A stretch of 64,000 bases of DNA from Winslowiella toletana (GTDB lineage: Bacteria; Pseudomonadota; Gammaproteobacteria; Enterobacterales; Enterobacteriaceae), in NCBI RefSeq assembly GCF_032164335.1, contig NZ_CP134152.1:4278001-4342000 (forward strand), given 5' to 3'. Below are positions 29,578 to 39,600 of the stretch, one piece after another. A program made the position numbers and the translations under genes. Positions within the stretch are counted from its first letter, which is position 1, and the number at the start of each line of letters is the position of its first letter. The notes beneath the pieces were generated by a model, which did not search any database, was not told the DNA's origin, and was given only the letters and a program-made list of their open reading frames with translations.

Positions 29578-31556
29578 GTCAACTTCCTGTTGATGACGCA
29601 ATCCTGAGTGGCGCTTAGCTTGCCGGTGTTGCCATCAATCTGGAAACCAGGCAGCTGACGCATTTCACTAAAGTGGTTAGCCAATGTCCAGGCATCAATG
29701 CCCATCGCATAAAGGCGTACCAACGAGTAATCATTATTAAATGTTCTTGCTGCCTGCTGCATCAAACCTGGGTTAGCCCCGGTCAGCAACGGAATATCGC
29801 TGAACTGCAGCCCTTCCATCTCCAGACGGAAATCCGGGCCTGAGCCTGCCTGGAAGCTACGAGAACTGGCATACAGCGCCACATTATCACGGCTGCTGAC
29901 GCGCATCGCTATCATCGGCTTAATCAGCTGCAACTCATCCTGCGTTGAGACAATATAGGTCGCATCCACATTGCCGGAAGAGCTCTGCACCGGCGCATCA
30001 CTCGGCGGCGCCGGGATGGTCAGGCCAGCAATGGTCACACCCTGCGGCTGTTCTTGCGGCGCACTGACTGGCGTGCCGGTCAGACGAATACCCGCTCCGC
30101 TGTTAATCCCCTGCTTCAGTTCACCGGTGGAACCAAACTGCTGCCTGAGTACCGTGCTTCCTCCCAGCTTCTGCCATTCGCTGGCAAAGGCATTGGTCAC
30201 ACGATCGCCCAGCGAGCCGCGAGGCACCAGTAACAGTGGCGATCGTTTACCCTGCTCCCAGATATGATGCGCAGCATCGCGCGCTTCGTCTTCAGGAGAA
30301 AGCGCAAAATAGCAAAGATTCGGACGGTTCTGGATTTTTTCAGGCTCATTCAGCGCCAGCACATTGAGTGGCGTCTGGCTGTCAGCCAGTTGCTCAACGT
30401 TGTTTTTCAGCAGCGGGCCTACCACCAGCGTCGCGCCATCCTGCTGCGCCTGCGCCAGCAGCTGTGGCAGCGGCTGAGCACTGGTATCGTAGACTTTCAC
30501 TTCGGCATTGCTGGCAGGCGCAGTAGCGACCGACTGCGAACTGGCGGGCGCAACCGGCTGATTCTGTTGCTGTTCGCTGTCATCACCTGGCTGAATGGCT
30601 GACGGGCTGACCACGGCATTCGCATCGTTTTCTGCTGGCGTTGCAGAAGCGTTCTCTGTCGGCTGAGCCTCCGCTGCTGGCGGTGGCGCATTCAGCACGC
30701 CATTTTTCGCATCGTTAAAGCCTTTCTGGATGGCGCTGGCAAACACCTGGGCCTGACCGTTCAGCGGCAGTAACAGCGCAATTTTACCGGTTGAAGCCTG
30801 CTGGAAGTTCTGTACCTGCCCCAGCGCCGTCGGCAACATTTTCGCCGCCGGGTTCTGCGGGTAACGCGTCTGCCAGTCGGTGATGCCCGCTTTCAGCATA
30901 TCCGGGTCCTGACGGTTGGCATGATAAACACTTTGCAGATCAAGCCAGCCTTGCAGGACATTTTCATCGGCGTTAATCACCAGACTATTCGCCTGTTCCG
31001 GCGTCATTTGCGTCAGCGCCTGCCAGGTAGCATCAATATTTTTCTGCTTATCAGCACCCTGCAACAGCGGTTCCTGTGCGATAAAAGCACGTAACAGCGT
31101 CAGGGAAGGCTTGCCCTGATTCGCATTGATCTGCAACTGCCAATAGCGCGCCTGCTGATCTTTCGACAATGAAGCGGGGTCGAGTTTATCCAGCACGCTC
31201 TGTGCACTGGCCACATCCTGGCGTGAAATCGCCAGCTGCGCGTTGAGTAGCTGCACTTCCTGACTCTGGCTGTCGCTCAATGTTTTCGGTAGCTGAGTGA
31301 ACTGCTGGTTGGCCTGCGGATACTTCCCTTCATTCAACAATGCACGTATGGCAAGTAATTGCCAGTCAGCCTTGTTATCATCGGAGCTTTGCTGCACTTG
31401 TTGCAGATAATAGTCGGAAGTCCTGGTAGCAGGTCCCTGGACATCCGCACCTGGAGTTTGCGGTGCCTGACCAGTACAAGCTGCTAAAATTAGCCCGGCC
31501 AGAAGAACAGGCACGAAGCGTCCTGCTTTATTACGAACGACTTTTGAAGGAAGCAT
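29535..31556 (-). CDS. lpoA: Penicillin-binding protein activator LpoA
   Basis: A 673-residue outer-membrane lipoprotein that reaches through the periplasm to activate PBP1A. The lipobox LILAAC sits at residues ~22-27. An N-terminal TPR-like helical domain runs to ~250. A low-complexity Ala/Pro/Gln/Ser/Asn linker (~305-370) follows, longer than I recall for E. coli. The C-terminal domain is periplasmic-binding-protein-like ([17 protein letters not shown]). I chose ATG 31556 as the signal-peptide start; the longer reading to 31619 is not family-like. It is divergent from rsmI, 62 bp apart. Confidence 0.95.
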   Translation of the reverse strand: MLPSKVVRNKAGRFVPVLLAGLILAACTGQAPQTPGADVQGPATRTSDYYLQQVQQSSDDNKADWQLLAIRALLNEGKYPQANQQFTQLPKTLSDSQSQEVQLLNAQLAISRQDVASAQSVLDKLDPASLSKDQQARYWQLQINANQGKPSLTLLRAFIAQEPLLQGADKQKNIDATWQALTQMTPEQANSLVINADENVLQGWLDLQSVYHANRQDPDMLKAGITDWQTRYPQNPAAKMLPTALGQVQNFQQASTGKIALLLPLNGQAQVFASAIQKGFNDAKNGVLNAPPPAAEAQPTENASATPAENDANAVVSPSAIQPGDDSEQQQNQPVAPASSQSVATAPASNAEVKVYDTSAQPLPQLLAQAQQDGATLVVGPLLKNNVEQLADSQTPLNVLALNEPEKIQNRPNLCYFALSPEDEARDAAHHIWEQGKRSPLLLVPRGSLGDRVTNAFASEWQKLGGSTVLRQQFGSTGELKQGINSGAGIRLTGTPVSAPQEQPQGVTIAGLTIPAPPSDAPVQSSSGNVDATYIVSTQDELQLIKPMIAMRVSSRDNVALYASSRSFQAGSGPDFRLEMEGLQFSDIPLLTGANPGLMQQAARTFNNDYSLVRLYAMGIDAWTLANHFSEMRQLPGFQIDGNTGKLSATQDCVINRKLTWSQYRQGQIVPAN

Positions 31557-31618
31557 ACTGTATCCAGTGATGTTTTTTTCAAGATGCTCAATATTAAATC
31601 GGCAATGCGGATGAAACA

Positions 31619-32485
31619 ATGAAACAACTCGATCGGGCAGACATTTCTGCCAGCACGCTCTATATCGTTCCTACGCCGATTGGTAATCTGGGTGATATCA
31701 CCCAGCGTGCCCTGACGGTACTCACGAGCGTCGATCTGATCGCTGCGGAAGATACACGTCATACCGGGCTGTTGCTACAACATTTCGCCATCAATGCTCG
31801 CCTGTTCGCACTCCATGATCATAATGAACAACAGAAAGCAGAACAGCTGCTGGCGAAGCTGCAGGAAGGCCAAAGCATAGCGTTAGTTTCCGATGCAGGC
31901 ACGCCATTGATCAACGATCCTGGCTATCATCTGGTGCGCCGCTGTCGCGAAGCCGGTATCCGGGTGGTGCCACTGCCAGGAGCCTGCGCGGCGATTACCG
32001 CCTTAAGCGCGGCGGGATTACCGTCAGACCGTTTCTGTTACGAAGGGTTTCTGCCAGCGAAAAGCAAAGGCCGGTGCGACACGCTGCGTGCACTTGAGCA
32101 GGAGCCGCGCACGCTGATTTTCTACGAATCCACTCACCGCCTGCTGGACAGCCTGCAGGATATTGCCACAGTGCTGGGTGAAGATCGCTATGTGGTGCTG
32201 GCGCGTGAAATCACCAAAACCTGGGAATCGATTCAGGGTGCACCGATTGGCGAACTGCTGGCGTGGGTTAAAGAGGATGAAAATCGCCGTAAGGGCGAAA
32301 TGGTGCTCATTATCGAAGGCTTTAAAGCGCCAGCTGACGATGCTCTGCCAGCTGAAGCACTGCGCACGCTGGCGCTGTTACAGGCTGAATTACCGCTGAA
32401 AAAGGCCGCCGCGCTGACCGCCGAGATCCACGGCGTGAAAAAAAATGCGCTGTATAAGTATGCGCTGGAACAGCAAGAGGGGTGA
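31619..32485 (+). CDS. rsmI: 16S rRNA (cytidine(1402)-2'-O)-methyltransferase
   Basis: A 288-residue tetrapyrrole-methylase-fold SAM enzyme that makes the 2'-O-methyl of C1402 in the ribosomal P site. Recognisable segments are [19 protein letters not shown] (~residue 15), AAEDTRHTG (~42) and [14 protein letters not shown] (~91). Length equals the E. coli protein within two residues. Divergent from lpoA, upstream of rnpB. Confidence 0.96.
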   Translation: MKQLDRADISASTLYIVPTPIGNLGDITQRALTVLTSVDLIAAEDTRHTGLLLQHFAINARLFALHDHNEQQKAEQLLAKLQEGQSIALVSDAGTPLINDPGYHLVRRCREAGIRVVPLPGACAAITALSAAGLPSDRFCYEGFLPAKSKGRCDTLRALEQEPRTLIFYESTHRLLDSLQDIATVLGEDRYVVLAREITKTWESIQGAPIGELLAWVKEDENRRKGEMVLIIEGFKAPADDALPAEALRTLALLQAELPLKKAAALTAEIHGVKKNALYKYALEQQEG

Positions 32486-32517
32486 CAAACCGCGCCGAAT
32501 GCCCTATTATCCGCGCC

Positions 32518-32897
<380 letters not shown>

Positions 32898-32903
32898 CTT
32901 TAA

Positions 32904-32928
32904 GACCCCGCTTCGGCGGGGTTTTTGC
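32904..32928 (+). terminator. rnpB intrinsic terminator
   Basis: CCCCGC-TTCG-GCGGGG stem-loop (32906-32911, 32916-32921) followed by TTTTT, seven bases after the mature rnpB 3' end. Confidence 0.93.
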
Positions 32929-33043
32929 TTTTCGTGAGCGCGGGATAGGGCTTTGCTACGGTGTTCAGCTACCTCGGCACAAATGAACTATTCCTGCTTC
33001 CTGATGCAGTAACTTGCTCCATTCACCACTTATCTGGCTGAAA

Positions 33044-33376
33044 TCATCCATATAGCCATTTACCGGCCTTTGCTGACTCAGCAAACATCTTGACTGTCAG
33101 AGGTTGTTTATCCTGCCCGATCGGCTCTGCATTAAACCATCGCCGCATATAACACGCTGTTTTCCAGGGAAAATAGTGCTCCAACGTGAACCCTGCCGGA
33201 TCAACATTAAATTCCCTGAAGTATTTATTAGCCATTTCAGCAACATCATCTGCTTCGTGTAGTTGCTGAAGAGGGGAATCGATCCCCACGGGAACTTTCT
33301 TTAGCAGAATGGTGGTAACAAGGGGTAACTCACTCTGGATGAATTCATAAACAACTTTTTCAATATTATTATTCAC
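33044..33376 (-). CDS. DUF1493-family acyl-carrier-like protein
   Basis: A 110-residue acidic protein whose middle (AEMANKYFREFNVDPAGFTLEHYFPWK in overall order) matches what I know of DUF1493, a small family with an acyl-carrier-protein-like fold found in enteric accessory regions. There is no clear phosphopantetheine Ser motif. Function unknown. It is AT-richer than the backbone and sits with a STM2901-like gene between rnpB and the PRD-regulated operon, probably an acquired islet. Confidence 0.7.
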   Translation of the reverse strand: MNNNIEKVVYEFIQSELPLVTTILLKKVPVGIDSPLQQLHEADDVAEMANKYFREFNVDPAGFTLEHYFPWKTACYMRRWFNAEPIGQDKQPLTVKMFAESAKAGKWLYG

Positions 33377-33522
33377 CAGATTTTATCCTCGTTTCGAACC
33401 AACACATTGTACTTACTCGCTGTTCTGAAACTTATTTGGCTGACGTCATTTGCCAGGATTATCCACCCCAGCACGGGTGCTGCTCGCCCAACAAAAGCCC
33501 CCATATTGTTGACCCAAAAAAC

Positions 33523-33828
33523 TTATAAGCCATTAAGTGAAATAGATTTTTTTGTCAGCGTAGGTAAAACTCTATTCTGGAATCTATAGCTTAGATATTT
33601 TCGCGAATAAACTGACGCATCAGAGGTTCCGGGTGTAGCACTGCCTGGCTTACCGGGTACATCAATACCATTATGTCCCATCAGCAACGCGGCTACTCCA
33701 GCAATATCCTGAATACCTAATTGCTTCTCAGTCTCCTCAATAAGTATCCAGAAAAGTAACTCCATAGCTGTGATATTGTTTAATCCTCGATAAAAATAGA
33801 TACCATTCAACTCTTCAATAGTATCCAT
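33523..33828 (-). CDS. STM2901-family small protein
   Basis: A 101-residue protein starting MDTIEELNGIYFYRGLNN and containing EETEKQLGIQDIAGVAALL and NGIDVPGKPGSATPGTS. This resembles, from memory, the STM2901 family of Salmonella, which is usually next to DUF1493 genes. The C-terminal ~20 residues look less conserved and the protein may be shortened. Upstream of the DUF1493 gene, same strand. Function unknown. Confidence 0.62.
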   Translation of the reverse strand: MDTIEELNGIYFYRGLNNITAMELLFWILIEETEKQLGIQDIAGVAALLMGHNGIDVPGKPGSATPGTSDASVYSRKYLSYRFQNRVLPTLTKKSISLNGL

Positions 33829-33940
33829 TCCATAAATGCTTTTATGTTAAAAAAACCAACATTACAGGTGTTTTTTATACTTTCCAGCTTTCAACTGACG
33901 TGAGGTCAAAGATCTGTTCAGCAACAGAGATTCCACCTTT

Positions 33941-35851
33941 CTACAAACGACTCAGGCAATCAATCGCTACGGCCTTAAAGCTGGCGAAATCCTTGCTATC
34001 ACGCAGTCGTGTCATCGCCCTTTCGCGCATAAAGGTGACGAACAGATCGTAAATCGCCATCGCCTCTTCATATTCAGTTTTACTGATCGCCAGCAGAAAT
34101 ATCACACTGGCGGTTTCGTCGCCCCACTGAATGCCCTGCGGTGCCAGCACGGTGTAAACCACGGTTTTACGCGCCTGCAAGCCGAGGGCGTGCGGCAGCG
34201 CAATGCCCTCCCCCAGCATGGTGCTGACAATGGCTTCGCGCTCTTCCACTGAGGCACAGAACGTCTCATCGACAACCCCTTCCTGCTGCAACTGTTCGCA
34301 CAGCATATGAAACAGCTGCGACCGATCCATTGGCCGATCGATAATACGGAAATGTGCCGCGTCGAAGAACTTTTCCAGCATATACGGGCGTGTACGATCG
34401 ACCAGCACCTGTTTGCCAATCTGCTCCAGCTGATAATCAGTCGGGAACGGTGACATCACGACCACCGGCTTATCTTTCTCCGTCAGCCGCGCGGTGGTAA
34501 TAACGAAATCTTCCTCGATTACATTCAGCTGTTCATAATCGCGCAGCGAGATAATCTGCTGCACCACAATTTGCGGATATTTGCGCATTAACATCGCCTG
34601 AATCATACGCACCGTCGAGTTACCGGTATCGCATACCAGCATCACCTGCGGATGACGCTGATAACCAACGTTATAATGCCGCTCCAGCCCGACGCCAATG
34701 TGCAGCACCAGAAAACCGATTTCGTTTTCACTGATCGCGTAAGGCGTATATTTTCCCCAGCTCGAAACCGCCGCCAGCGTTACGTCATAGGCCATGGGAT
34801 AGTGCTGTTTAATATTGGCTAACAGTGGGTTAGGAATATTAATCTGGTAGCGCACGCGGGTGATCATGGTCTTGATATGGGTCAGCAGGTCAGCGCGCAG
34901 CTGAGCATCGTTTTGCAGGTTAAAATTATAGTGGTGGTTGATATAACTCAGAATGTAATCGACCAGCGTATCACCATCATCCGGGCTGATGGCGCTGGGG
35001 GCAATATCCTGCACCCGCCGCGCGGCAATATTAACGCGTAAGTAAGCCTCTTCAGCCGGTGAGATCGCTTTGCCGGTGATCGGCCGCATCAGATTGATAA
35101 TATGCCGCGCTGCATCACGCACATCATCATCAACATCCTCGGCGCTAAACTCGGTCAGCGGATAGCCCTCGCTAATACGCCGGACCGCTACCGCACAGTA
35201 GAGCCGCAGATAGTGCTCGCTGTCGTCGGTCATTCGTATATGAAAGCGAGAGAAGCACTGATGCAGCAGCGGCTGTAGCGTCTCCAGCATTCCGCTGTTC
35301 AGCGCCTCCAGCGTCAGCAGCGGGCTCTCATTGGCCTCTTGCGAAATCTGGTACAACAGGTCAGTCAGACAGGCGCGAATCGACACTTCGCTGCCAAACA
35401 GCTTCATACCGTAGCGCGGCTTGGTTTCAATCGCCAGCTGGTAGCGGTTCAGCCAATCTCTCACTTCAGCCATATCGCTTTGCAGCGTAGCCCGGCTGAC
35501 AAACCACTCTTCCGCCAGATCTTCCAGCTTAAGCGAGAAAGCTGAGGTGAGAAAACGGGTTAACAGATAGTGCACGCGGTCTGCCGAAGTTCGCGGTATG
35601 CGCAGATGCGAAGGCGCGGACTGCAACAAGCGGCCATAGCGGGCAGCATCGTCGATTTTTAACTGATAGCCTTCGCTGCGGCTCAGTACAAAGTGCGCGC
35701 CGTGCTCCACCAGCAGCTGGTTCAGCGCGCTGATATCGGTGCGTACGGTACGCGTTGAGACGGCAAATCGGCGCGCCAGCTCATCCTGCGGCAGCATTTC
35801 GTTTTGCAGCGCATCAAACAGCTGCGCCAGTCGTTGATTGGGAAATCTCAC
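33941..35851 (-). CDS. BglG/MtlR-type transcriptional regulator with PRD, EIIB-like and EIIA domains
   Basis: A 636-residue multidomain activator controlled by the phosphotransferase system. Order: helix-turn-helix (~10-50), a Mga-like second HTH (~75-150), two PRD domains with phosphorylatable His regions (~170-390), an EIIB-like domain with VMLVCDTGNSTVRM (Cys ~ residue 415), and a C-terminal EIIA-fructose-like domain with MLGEGIALPHAL (active His ~555). I favour the GTG at 35851 because of its AAGGGG/GCAGG ribosome-binding site; the GTG at 35890 would start inside a GC hairpin. Last gene of the nine-gene operon and its likely activator. Confidence 0.88.
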   Translation of the reverse strand: MRFPNQRLAQLFDALQNEMLPQDELARRFAVSTRTVRTDISALNQLLVEHGAHFVLSRSEGYQLKIDDAARYGRLLQSAPSHLRIPRTSADRVHYLLTRFLTSAFSLKLEDLAEEWFVSRATLQSDMAEVRDWLNRYQLAIETKPRYGMKLFGSEVSIRACLTDLLYQISQEANESPLLTLEALNSGMLETLQPLLHQCFSRFHIRMTDDSEHYLRLYCAVAVRRISEGYPLTEFSAEDVDDDVRDAARHIINLMRPITGKAISPAEEAYLRVNIAARRVQDIAPSAISPDDGDTLVDYILSYINHHYNFNLQNDAQLRADLLTHIKTMITRVRYQINIPNPLLANIKQHYPMAYDVTLAAVSSWGKYTPYAISENEIGFLVLHIGVGLERHYNVGYQRHPQVMLVCDTGNSTVRMIQAMLMRKYPQIVVQQIISLRDYEQLNVIEEDFVITTARLTEKDKPVVVMSPFPTDYQLEQIGKQVLVDRTRPYMLEKFFDAAHFRIIDRPMDRSQLFHMLCEQLQQEGVVDETFCASVEEREAIVSTMLGEGIALPHALGLQARKTVVYTVLAPQGIQWGDETASVIFLLAISKTEYEEAMAIYDLFVTFMRERAMTRLRDSKDFASFKAVAIDCLSRL

Positions 35852-35870
35852 GTTACCTGCCCCTTTCAAT

Positions 35871-35897
35871 CCGGGCGGCGGCGGTGTCACCGCCCGG
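35871..35897. terminator. GGGCGG hairpin between aldolase and regulator genes
   Basis: 8-bp arms CCGGGCGG / CCGCCCGG (35871-35878, 35890-35897) in the 52-base gap. It may reduce transcription into the regulator gene. Confidence 0.5.
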
Positions 35898-35903
35898 TGG
35901 ATG

Positions 35904-36644
35904 TTATGCCAGCAATTGTTTGGTTATCGCTAATAATGTCGCCACATCTGCCGGACGAGTATTGCCGGTTTCTTTATCAATAATCGAGCTATAGATATGC
36001 GGAATGATTTTGCTGACGCCCGCATCCAGCGCAATCTTCAGAATCGCCTGATAGTTTTCCAGATCGATTCCACCGGTCGGCTCCAGCCAGAAATCATGTT
36101 CGGCACAGGCTACGGCGACCGCGCTAAACTCATCGATAGATTTCAGGCCACCCATTGGGAAATACTTCACCGAACTGCCGCCCATATCTTTCAGCAGCGC
36201 GATGGCGGTGGCGATCGGTACAACCGCGTCTGCCTGCTGTGAACTCAGCGGGCCGGTGGAGATTTTCACCTGCCCCGGCGTACCGGTTGGCGAAATCAGT
36301 CCGTTAACCACCGTCTGCTGCTGCCCGAGCAGCGCACGGCTGGTTGCCACGCCGGTAAATACCTGATTAACATGCTGCGGCTGAATCTGGCGAGCAATTT
36401 CACTGACCATCGCCGACTGATTCGGATCGCCCGCACCCAGCCCGACCGACAGCGCGTTATCAATCAGCGCGGCATACTGGCGCATATCCGCCACCGCGCT
36501 TTCCACGCTGGTATAGTTTTTCGACAGCACGCCAACCAGCACATGTCCTTCTGCCGCCTGCCAGATATCCTGCGCATTCTGCTTAGAGCCAGCGAGGACA
36601 TTAAGACATACGCGGTCTTGATAAAATTTCGGCGTTAGCGTCAT
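35904..36644 (-). CDS. DgaF-like 2-keto-3-deoxy-6-phosphogluconate aldolase
   Basis: A 246-residue TIM-barrel protein of the KDGP aldolase family (DgaF type), which would split 2-keto-3-deoxygluconate-6-phosphate into pyruvate and glyceraldehyde-3-phosphate. Seen: NVLAGSKQNAQDIW near the N-terminus, SVKYFPMGGLKS with a candidate Schiff-base Lys (~residue 160), and LEPTGGIDLENYQ. In Salmonella DgaE and DgaF catabolise D-glucosaminate. The start overlaps the DgaE-like gene by four bases (ATGA). Confidence 0.85.
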   Translation of the reverse strand: MTLTPKFYQDRVCLNVLAGSKQNAQDIWQAAEGHVLVGVLSKNYTSVESAVADMRQYAALIDNALSVGLGAGDPNQSAMVSEIARQIQPQHVNQVFTGVATSRALLGQQQTVVNGLISPTGTPGQVKISTGPLSSQQADAVVPIATAIALLKDMGGSSVKYFPMGGLKSIDEFSAVAVACAEHDFWLEPTGGIDLENYQAILKIALDAGVSKIIPHIYSSIIDKETGNTRPADVATLLAITKQLLA

Positions 36645-37762
36645 GCGATTTTCTCTCCTGATAACAAAGCTTTAATGCAGATATAGATGGTCTCAAGCTG
36701 CTCTGACGATACGCTGCGCACATCCACTTCCACCAGCCCTTCATTGGCTTTATAACCACGGAAATAGATGGCGATTTCACCGGTTTTCAGCGCCTGCACC
36801 AGCTCACCAGTGGTGCGGCCAATCAGCGCCTCGTCGCAATGAATTTCCGCGCGGGCGATATCGCGCCCGGCGGCATCCCACACCACGCGCGCGCTGATGC
36901 CGTTCAGCGTATTCAGGTTATCGATAAATGGCGTCATCTTTTCGACCATCTGCGCGCCGGTCACTTTCTCCTGCGTCAGATAGTTTTCAATCGCCTGCGT
37001 CAGGCCAAGAATGCCCTCTTTACCCACCTTCATCGCCCGACCAATGCCCGCCGACTGACGCTTGACCCAGCCAATGTACTGCTGCTTGCCAACCACCAGA
37101 CCACTGGTTGGCCCTTCAATCGCCTTCGCGCCGCTGTAAATCACCAGATCGGCACCCACGCGGTAGTAGCACTGCAAATCCTCTTCCGCCGCCGCATCAA
37201 CAATCAACGGCACGCCGTGCTTGCGCGCCACGACCGCCGCCTGCTCAACGCTGAGATGACTCTTCTGCACGCAATGATGAGATTTGATATACAGAATTGC
37301 AGCAGTTTGCCGGGTAATGGCCGCCGACAGCTGCTGCGGCGAACATTCGTTGGCGTACCCGGCTTCTACCAGTCGCCCGCCGCCCATCGTTACCATCGTG
37401 CCAACCGGCGCACCAAAATTAACGTTATGCCCTTTTGGCAGTACGATATCGTGCGGCACCTCCAGCGGCGCGGCGTGCAGATTTTCCAGCAGCCAGTCAT
37501 CGTCTTTCACAATCACTGCCGCTACCGATTGTGCCAACCCGGCCGAGGCACAGGAGACCACCACTGCATCTTCGGCATTCAGTAAATCAGCGATATACGC
37601 ACCGGTTTTATCAACCAGATCTTTCATCTCAAAATAGTGATTAAGGCCATAGTTAACCGTATCGACCACCGACTTGTCCGGTGTTGATACGCCGAGAATG
37701 GTCATGCGCCCGGAGGCATTAATCACTTGCTTTAACTGATATTTTTCATAGATCGAAGTCAT
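36641..37762 (-). CDS. DgaE-like PLP-dependent ammonia-lyase (SelA/SelB-type fold)
   Basis: A 373-residue fold-type I PLP enzyme. INASGRMTILGVS is near the N-terminus. SCASAGLAQSVAAV forms the phosphate pocket (~70-85). VDAAAEEDLQ and the PLP-lysine motif YSGAKAIEGPTSG follow (~205-220). In the DgaE family the reaction is conversion of D-glucosaminate-6-phosphate to KDGP plus ammonia. I chose ATG 37762, the conserved start (MTSIYEKY-like); it overlaps the amidohydrolase 3' end by 17 bases. Confidence 0.85.
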   Translation of the reverse strand: MTSIYEKYQLKQVINASGRMTILGVSTPDKSVVDTVNYGLNHYFEMKDLVDKTGAYIADLLNAEDAVVVSCASAGLAQSVAAVIVKDDDWLLENLHAAPLEVPHDIVLPKGHNVNFGAPVGTMVTMGGGRLVEAGYANECSPQQLSAAITRQTAAILYIKSHHCVQKSHLSVEQAAVVARKHGVPLIVDAAAEEDLQCYYRVGADLVIYSGAKAIEGPTSGLVVGKQQYIGWVKRQSAGIGRAMKVGKEGILGLTQAIENYLTQEKVTGAQMVEKMTPFIDNLNTLNGISARVVWDAAGRDIARAEIHCDEALIGRTTGELVQALKTGEIAIYFRGYKANEGLVEVDVRSVSSEQLETIYICIKALLSGEKIA

Positions 37763-38879
37763 GACTGGCTTTTCCTTCATCGGTCACAATCCACTGGCCC
37801 GCGACCACCGCCGCTAATGGCACCAGATGTTTCTCGCCCTCAACGCTCTCCCCTTCGGAGTCAACAAATGGGCGAGTTTCCGTTTTGACGGTAAAAATGG
37901 TCAGGTCAGCGTCGAAACCTGTTTCAAGGCGACCTTTGCTCCTCAGCCGCAGACCCTGCGCAGCGTTGACGGTAACGCAGTCAATCACCTGCGGCAGCGT
38001 CATCCCGACGCTGAAGAATTTCGACATCACGTGTGCCAGGTTGTGCACCGGGCCACTGATGCGGTTGCGGCAGTAAATATCAGAGCTGATGGTGTCCGGC
38101 AGAATGCCCTGCGCAATGGCAACGCGCGCCACTTCAAAGCTGAAGCTGGCACTGCCGTGGCCGACATCCAGCCGCACGCCGCGCTGAATCGCCCGCTGAA
38201 TTGACGCGCGCAGCTGTCCGGCTGGCGTCAGAATGCGGTTCGGCTTGCCGTTGTAGCAGTGGGTGATGATGTCACCAGCGGTCAATAAATCGGCAATCTC
38301 ATCCAGATTCGGCGGGTTATTGCCAATATGCACCATCAGCGGCAGATCGCCGTTATCATGCTGAATCTCTTTAGCGCGCTGCAGTGGCTTGATGCCGTTA
38401 TTTCCCACCACGCTGCTGCTGATACGCGCTTTAATGCCGAGAATAAAATTGGGCAGGCGCTGCACCGCTTCACGCACTCCAGCCTTGTCGATCTGGCTCA
38501 TATCTGCCAGCTCGTTCTGAGTGACGATGCCGGTGCGGGCAATGTTCAGCAGTGCATATACCTGGGTGCTGGCGTTGCGCGTCAGCTGATAAAAATCATC
38601 AATATCATCAGCACCGGTGCTGCCGGCATCAACCACCGTGGTCACTCCGGTGCTGACGCCAATTGCATCTGCTTCATCGTGATAAATCGGAGATTTGACG
38701 TAACAGTGCACATGCGAATCAATCCAGCCTGCGCTGAGGTAGTAGCGACCGGCTAAATCGCGCTGCTGACGCGCTTCGCCGTGTATCTCGCCAATTGCGG
38801 CAATTTTGCCGTCGAGCAGCGCAATATCCATTACGCTTTCATCACTGAGCCGCGCACGGCGAATAATCAGATCGAACAT
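37746..38879 (-). CDS. Amidohydrolase/deacetylase family metallohydrolase
   Basis: A 377-residue cytosolic amidohydrolase. Metal ligands are visible: GWIDSHVHCY (HxH, ~residue 53-58), LGIKARIS with a candidate carbamylated Lys (~148), HIGNNPP (~180), HCYNGK (~203) and SDIYCR with the catalytic Asp (~262). This resembles the deacetylase/dihydroorotase-like family often paired with DgaE-like enzymes. It would hydrolyse an amide or acetyl group from the imported amino-sugar derivative; the substrate is unknown. Confidence 0.82.
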   Translation of the reverse strand: MFDLIIRRARLSDESVMDIALLDGKIAAIGEIHGEARQQRDLAGRYYLSAGWIDSHVHCYVKSPIYHDEADAIGVSTGVTTVVDAGSTGADDIDDFYQLTRNASTQVYALLNIARTGIVTQNELADMSQIDKAGVREAVQRLPNFILGIKARISSSVVGNNGIKPLQRAKEIQHDNGDLPLMVHIGNNPPNLDEIADLLTAGDIITHCYNGKPNRILTPAGQLRASIQRAIQRGVRLDVGHGSASFSFEVARVAIAQGILPDTISSDIYCRNRISGPVHNLAHVMSKFFSVGMTLPQVIDCVTVNAAQGLRLRSKGRLETGFDADLTIFTVKTETRPFVDSEGESVEGEKHLVPLAAVVAGQWIVTDEGKASHDFDL

Positions 38880-38938
38880 GATAACTCCCTGCTTATCATT
38901 ACGACGGGAGCCAAAAGCGGCGCCCTGGAGAATCGGGA

Positions 38939-39586
38939 CTAGCCGATCGCCACCGGAAACATTGCGCCGAGGATCATCGCGCCTAAAATCGCTCCGCCGG
39001 TGATCGGTTTACCCCACAGGTAGAACAGCAGCGAGCCGACCAGCGAGCCGATACCAATCGGAATCGACGCGGCCATTGCCGACAGGATGATCAGCGGGCC
39101 AAGAAAACGGCCAGACGCATTACCGGCCCCCATCATGACGTCGGCACCATAGGTTGAGTTGCTCTGGTTGATGGTGAACTTACGCGCCAGGATAATGACA
39201 TAGCCAATCGCCAGGCCAATCACCAGACCGGTAACCAGCGAAGCAGCAAAGTTTGCCACTGGAAAGATTATGCCCGCGCCCAACAGCAGCGCCGGCACGC
39301 CCAGCCCGACGCCGGTCTGAATCGCACCACCGATATCGAGAATCCCCACCAGCGAACCTTCGATAATGCGTGCAAACAGAAAGCTGGCACCAAAGGCCGC
39401 CACCGCGCCGTAAACGCCAGTATCCATTCCGGCACGCAGCATTGAAACAAACGCCACTTCGTTAAACGCCCCGATGCCATACAGGTAGTACATATGCGTA
39501 CCGGCAAACACCCCTGATGAGAGCAGGCCGACAAAAATTGGGAAAGACCAGTCGGCATACCAGAAGCCGCTTTTCGTATCGCTCAT
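38939..39586 (-). CDS. DUF4310-family membrane protein
   Basis: A 215-residue polytopic membrane protein rich in Gly/Ala with about six membrane segments. It begins MSDTKSGFWYADWSFPIFVG, a DUF4310 hallmark. I chose the second ATG (39586): the GAGGA ribosome-binding site is 7-8 bases before it, while the ATG at 39592 is too close. Always found with DUF4311/DUF4312 partners. Probably one membrane component of a transporter that feeds the amidohydrolase and DgaE/DgaF-like enzymes (inference). Confidence 0.8.
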   Translation of the reverse strand: MSDTKSGFWYADWSFPIFVGLLSSGVFAGTHMYYLYGIGAFNEVAFVSMLRAGMDTGVYGAVAAFGASFLFARIIEGSLVGILDIGGAIQTGVGLGVPALLLGAGIIFPVANFAASLVTGLVIGLAIGYVIILARKFTINQSNSTYGADVMMGAGNASGRFLGPLIILSAMAASIPIGIGSLVGSLLFYLWGKPITGGAILGAMILGAMFPVAIG

Positions 39587-39600
39587 TGCCATCTTCCTCG

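Noticed and set aside
33407..33589. 60-codon plus-strand frame between the DUF1493 and STM2901-like genes
   Set aside because: It overlaps the 3' end of the STM2901-like gene in antisense and shows no family pattern or ribosome-binding site.
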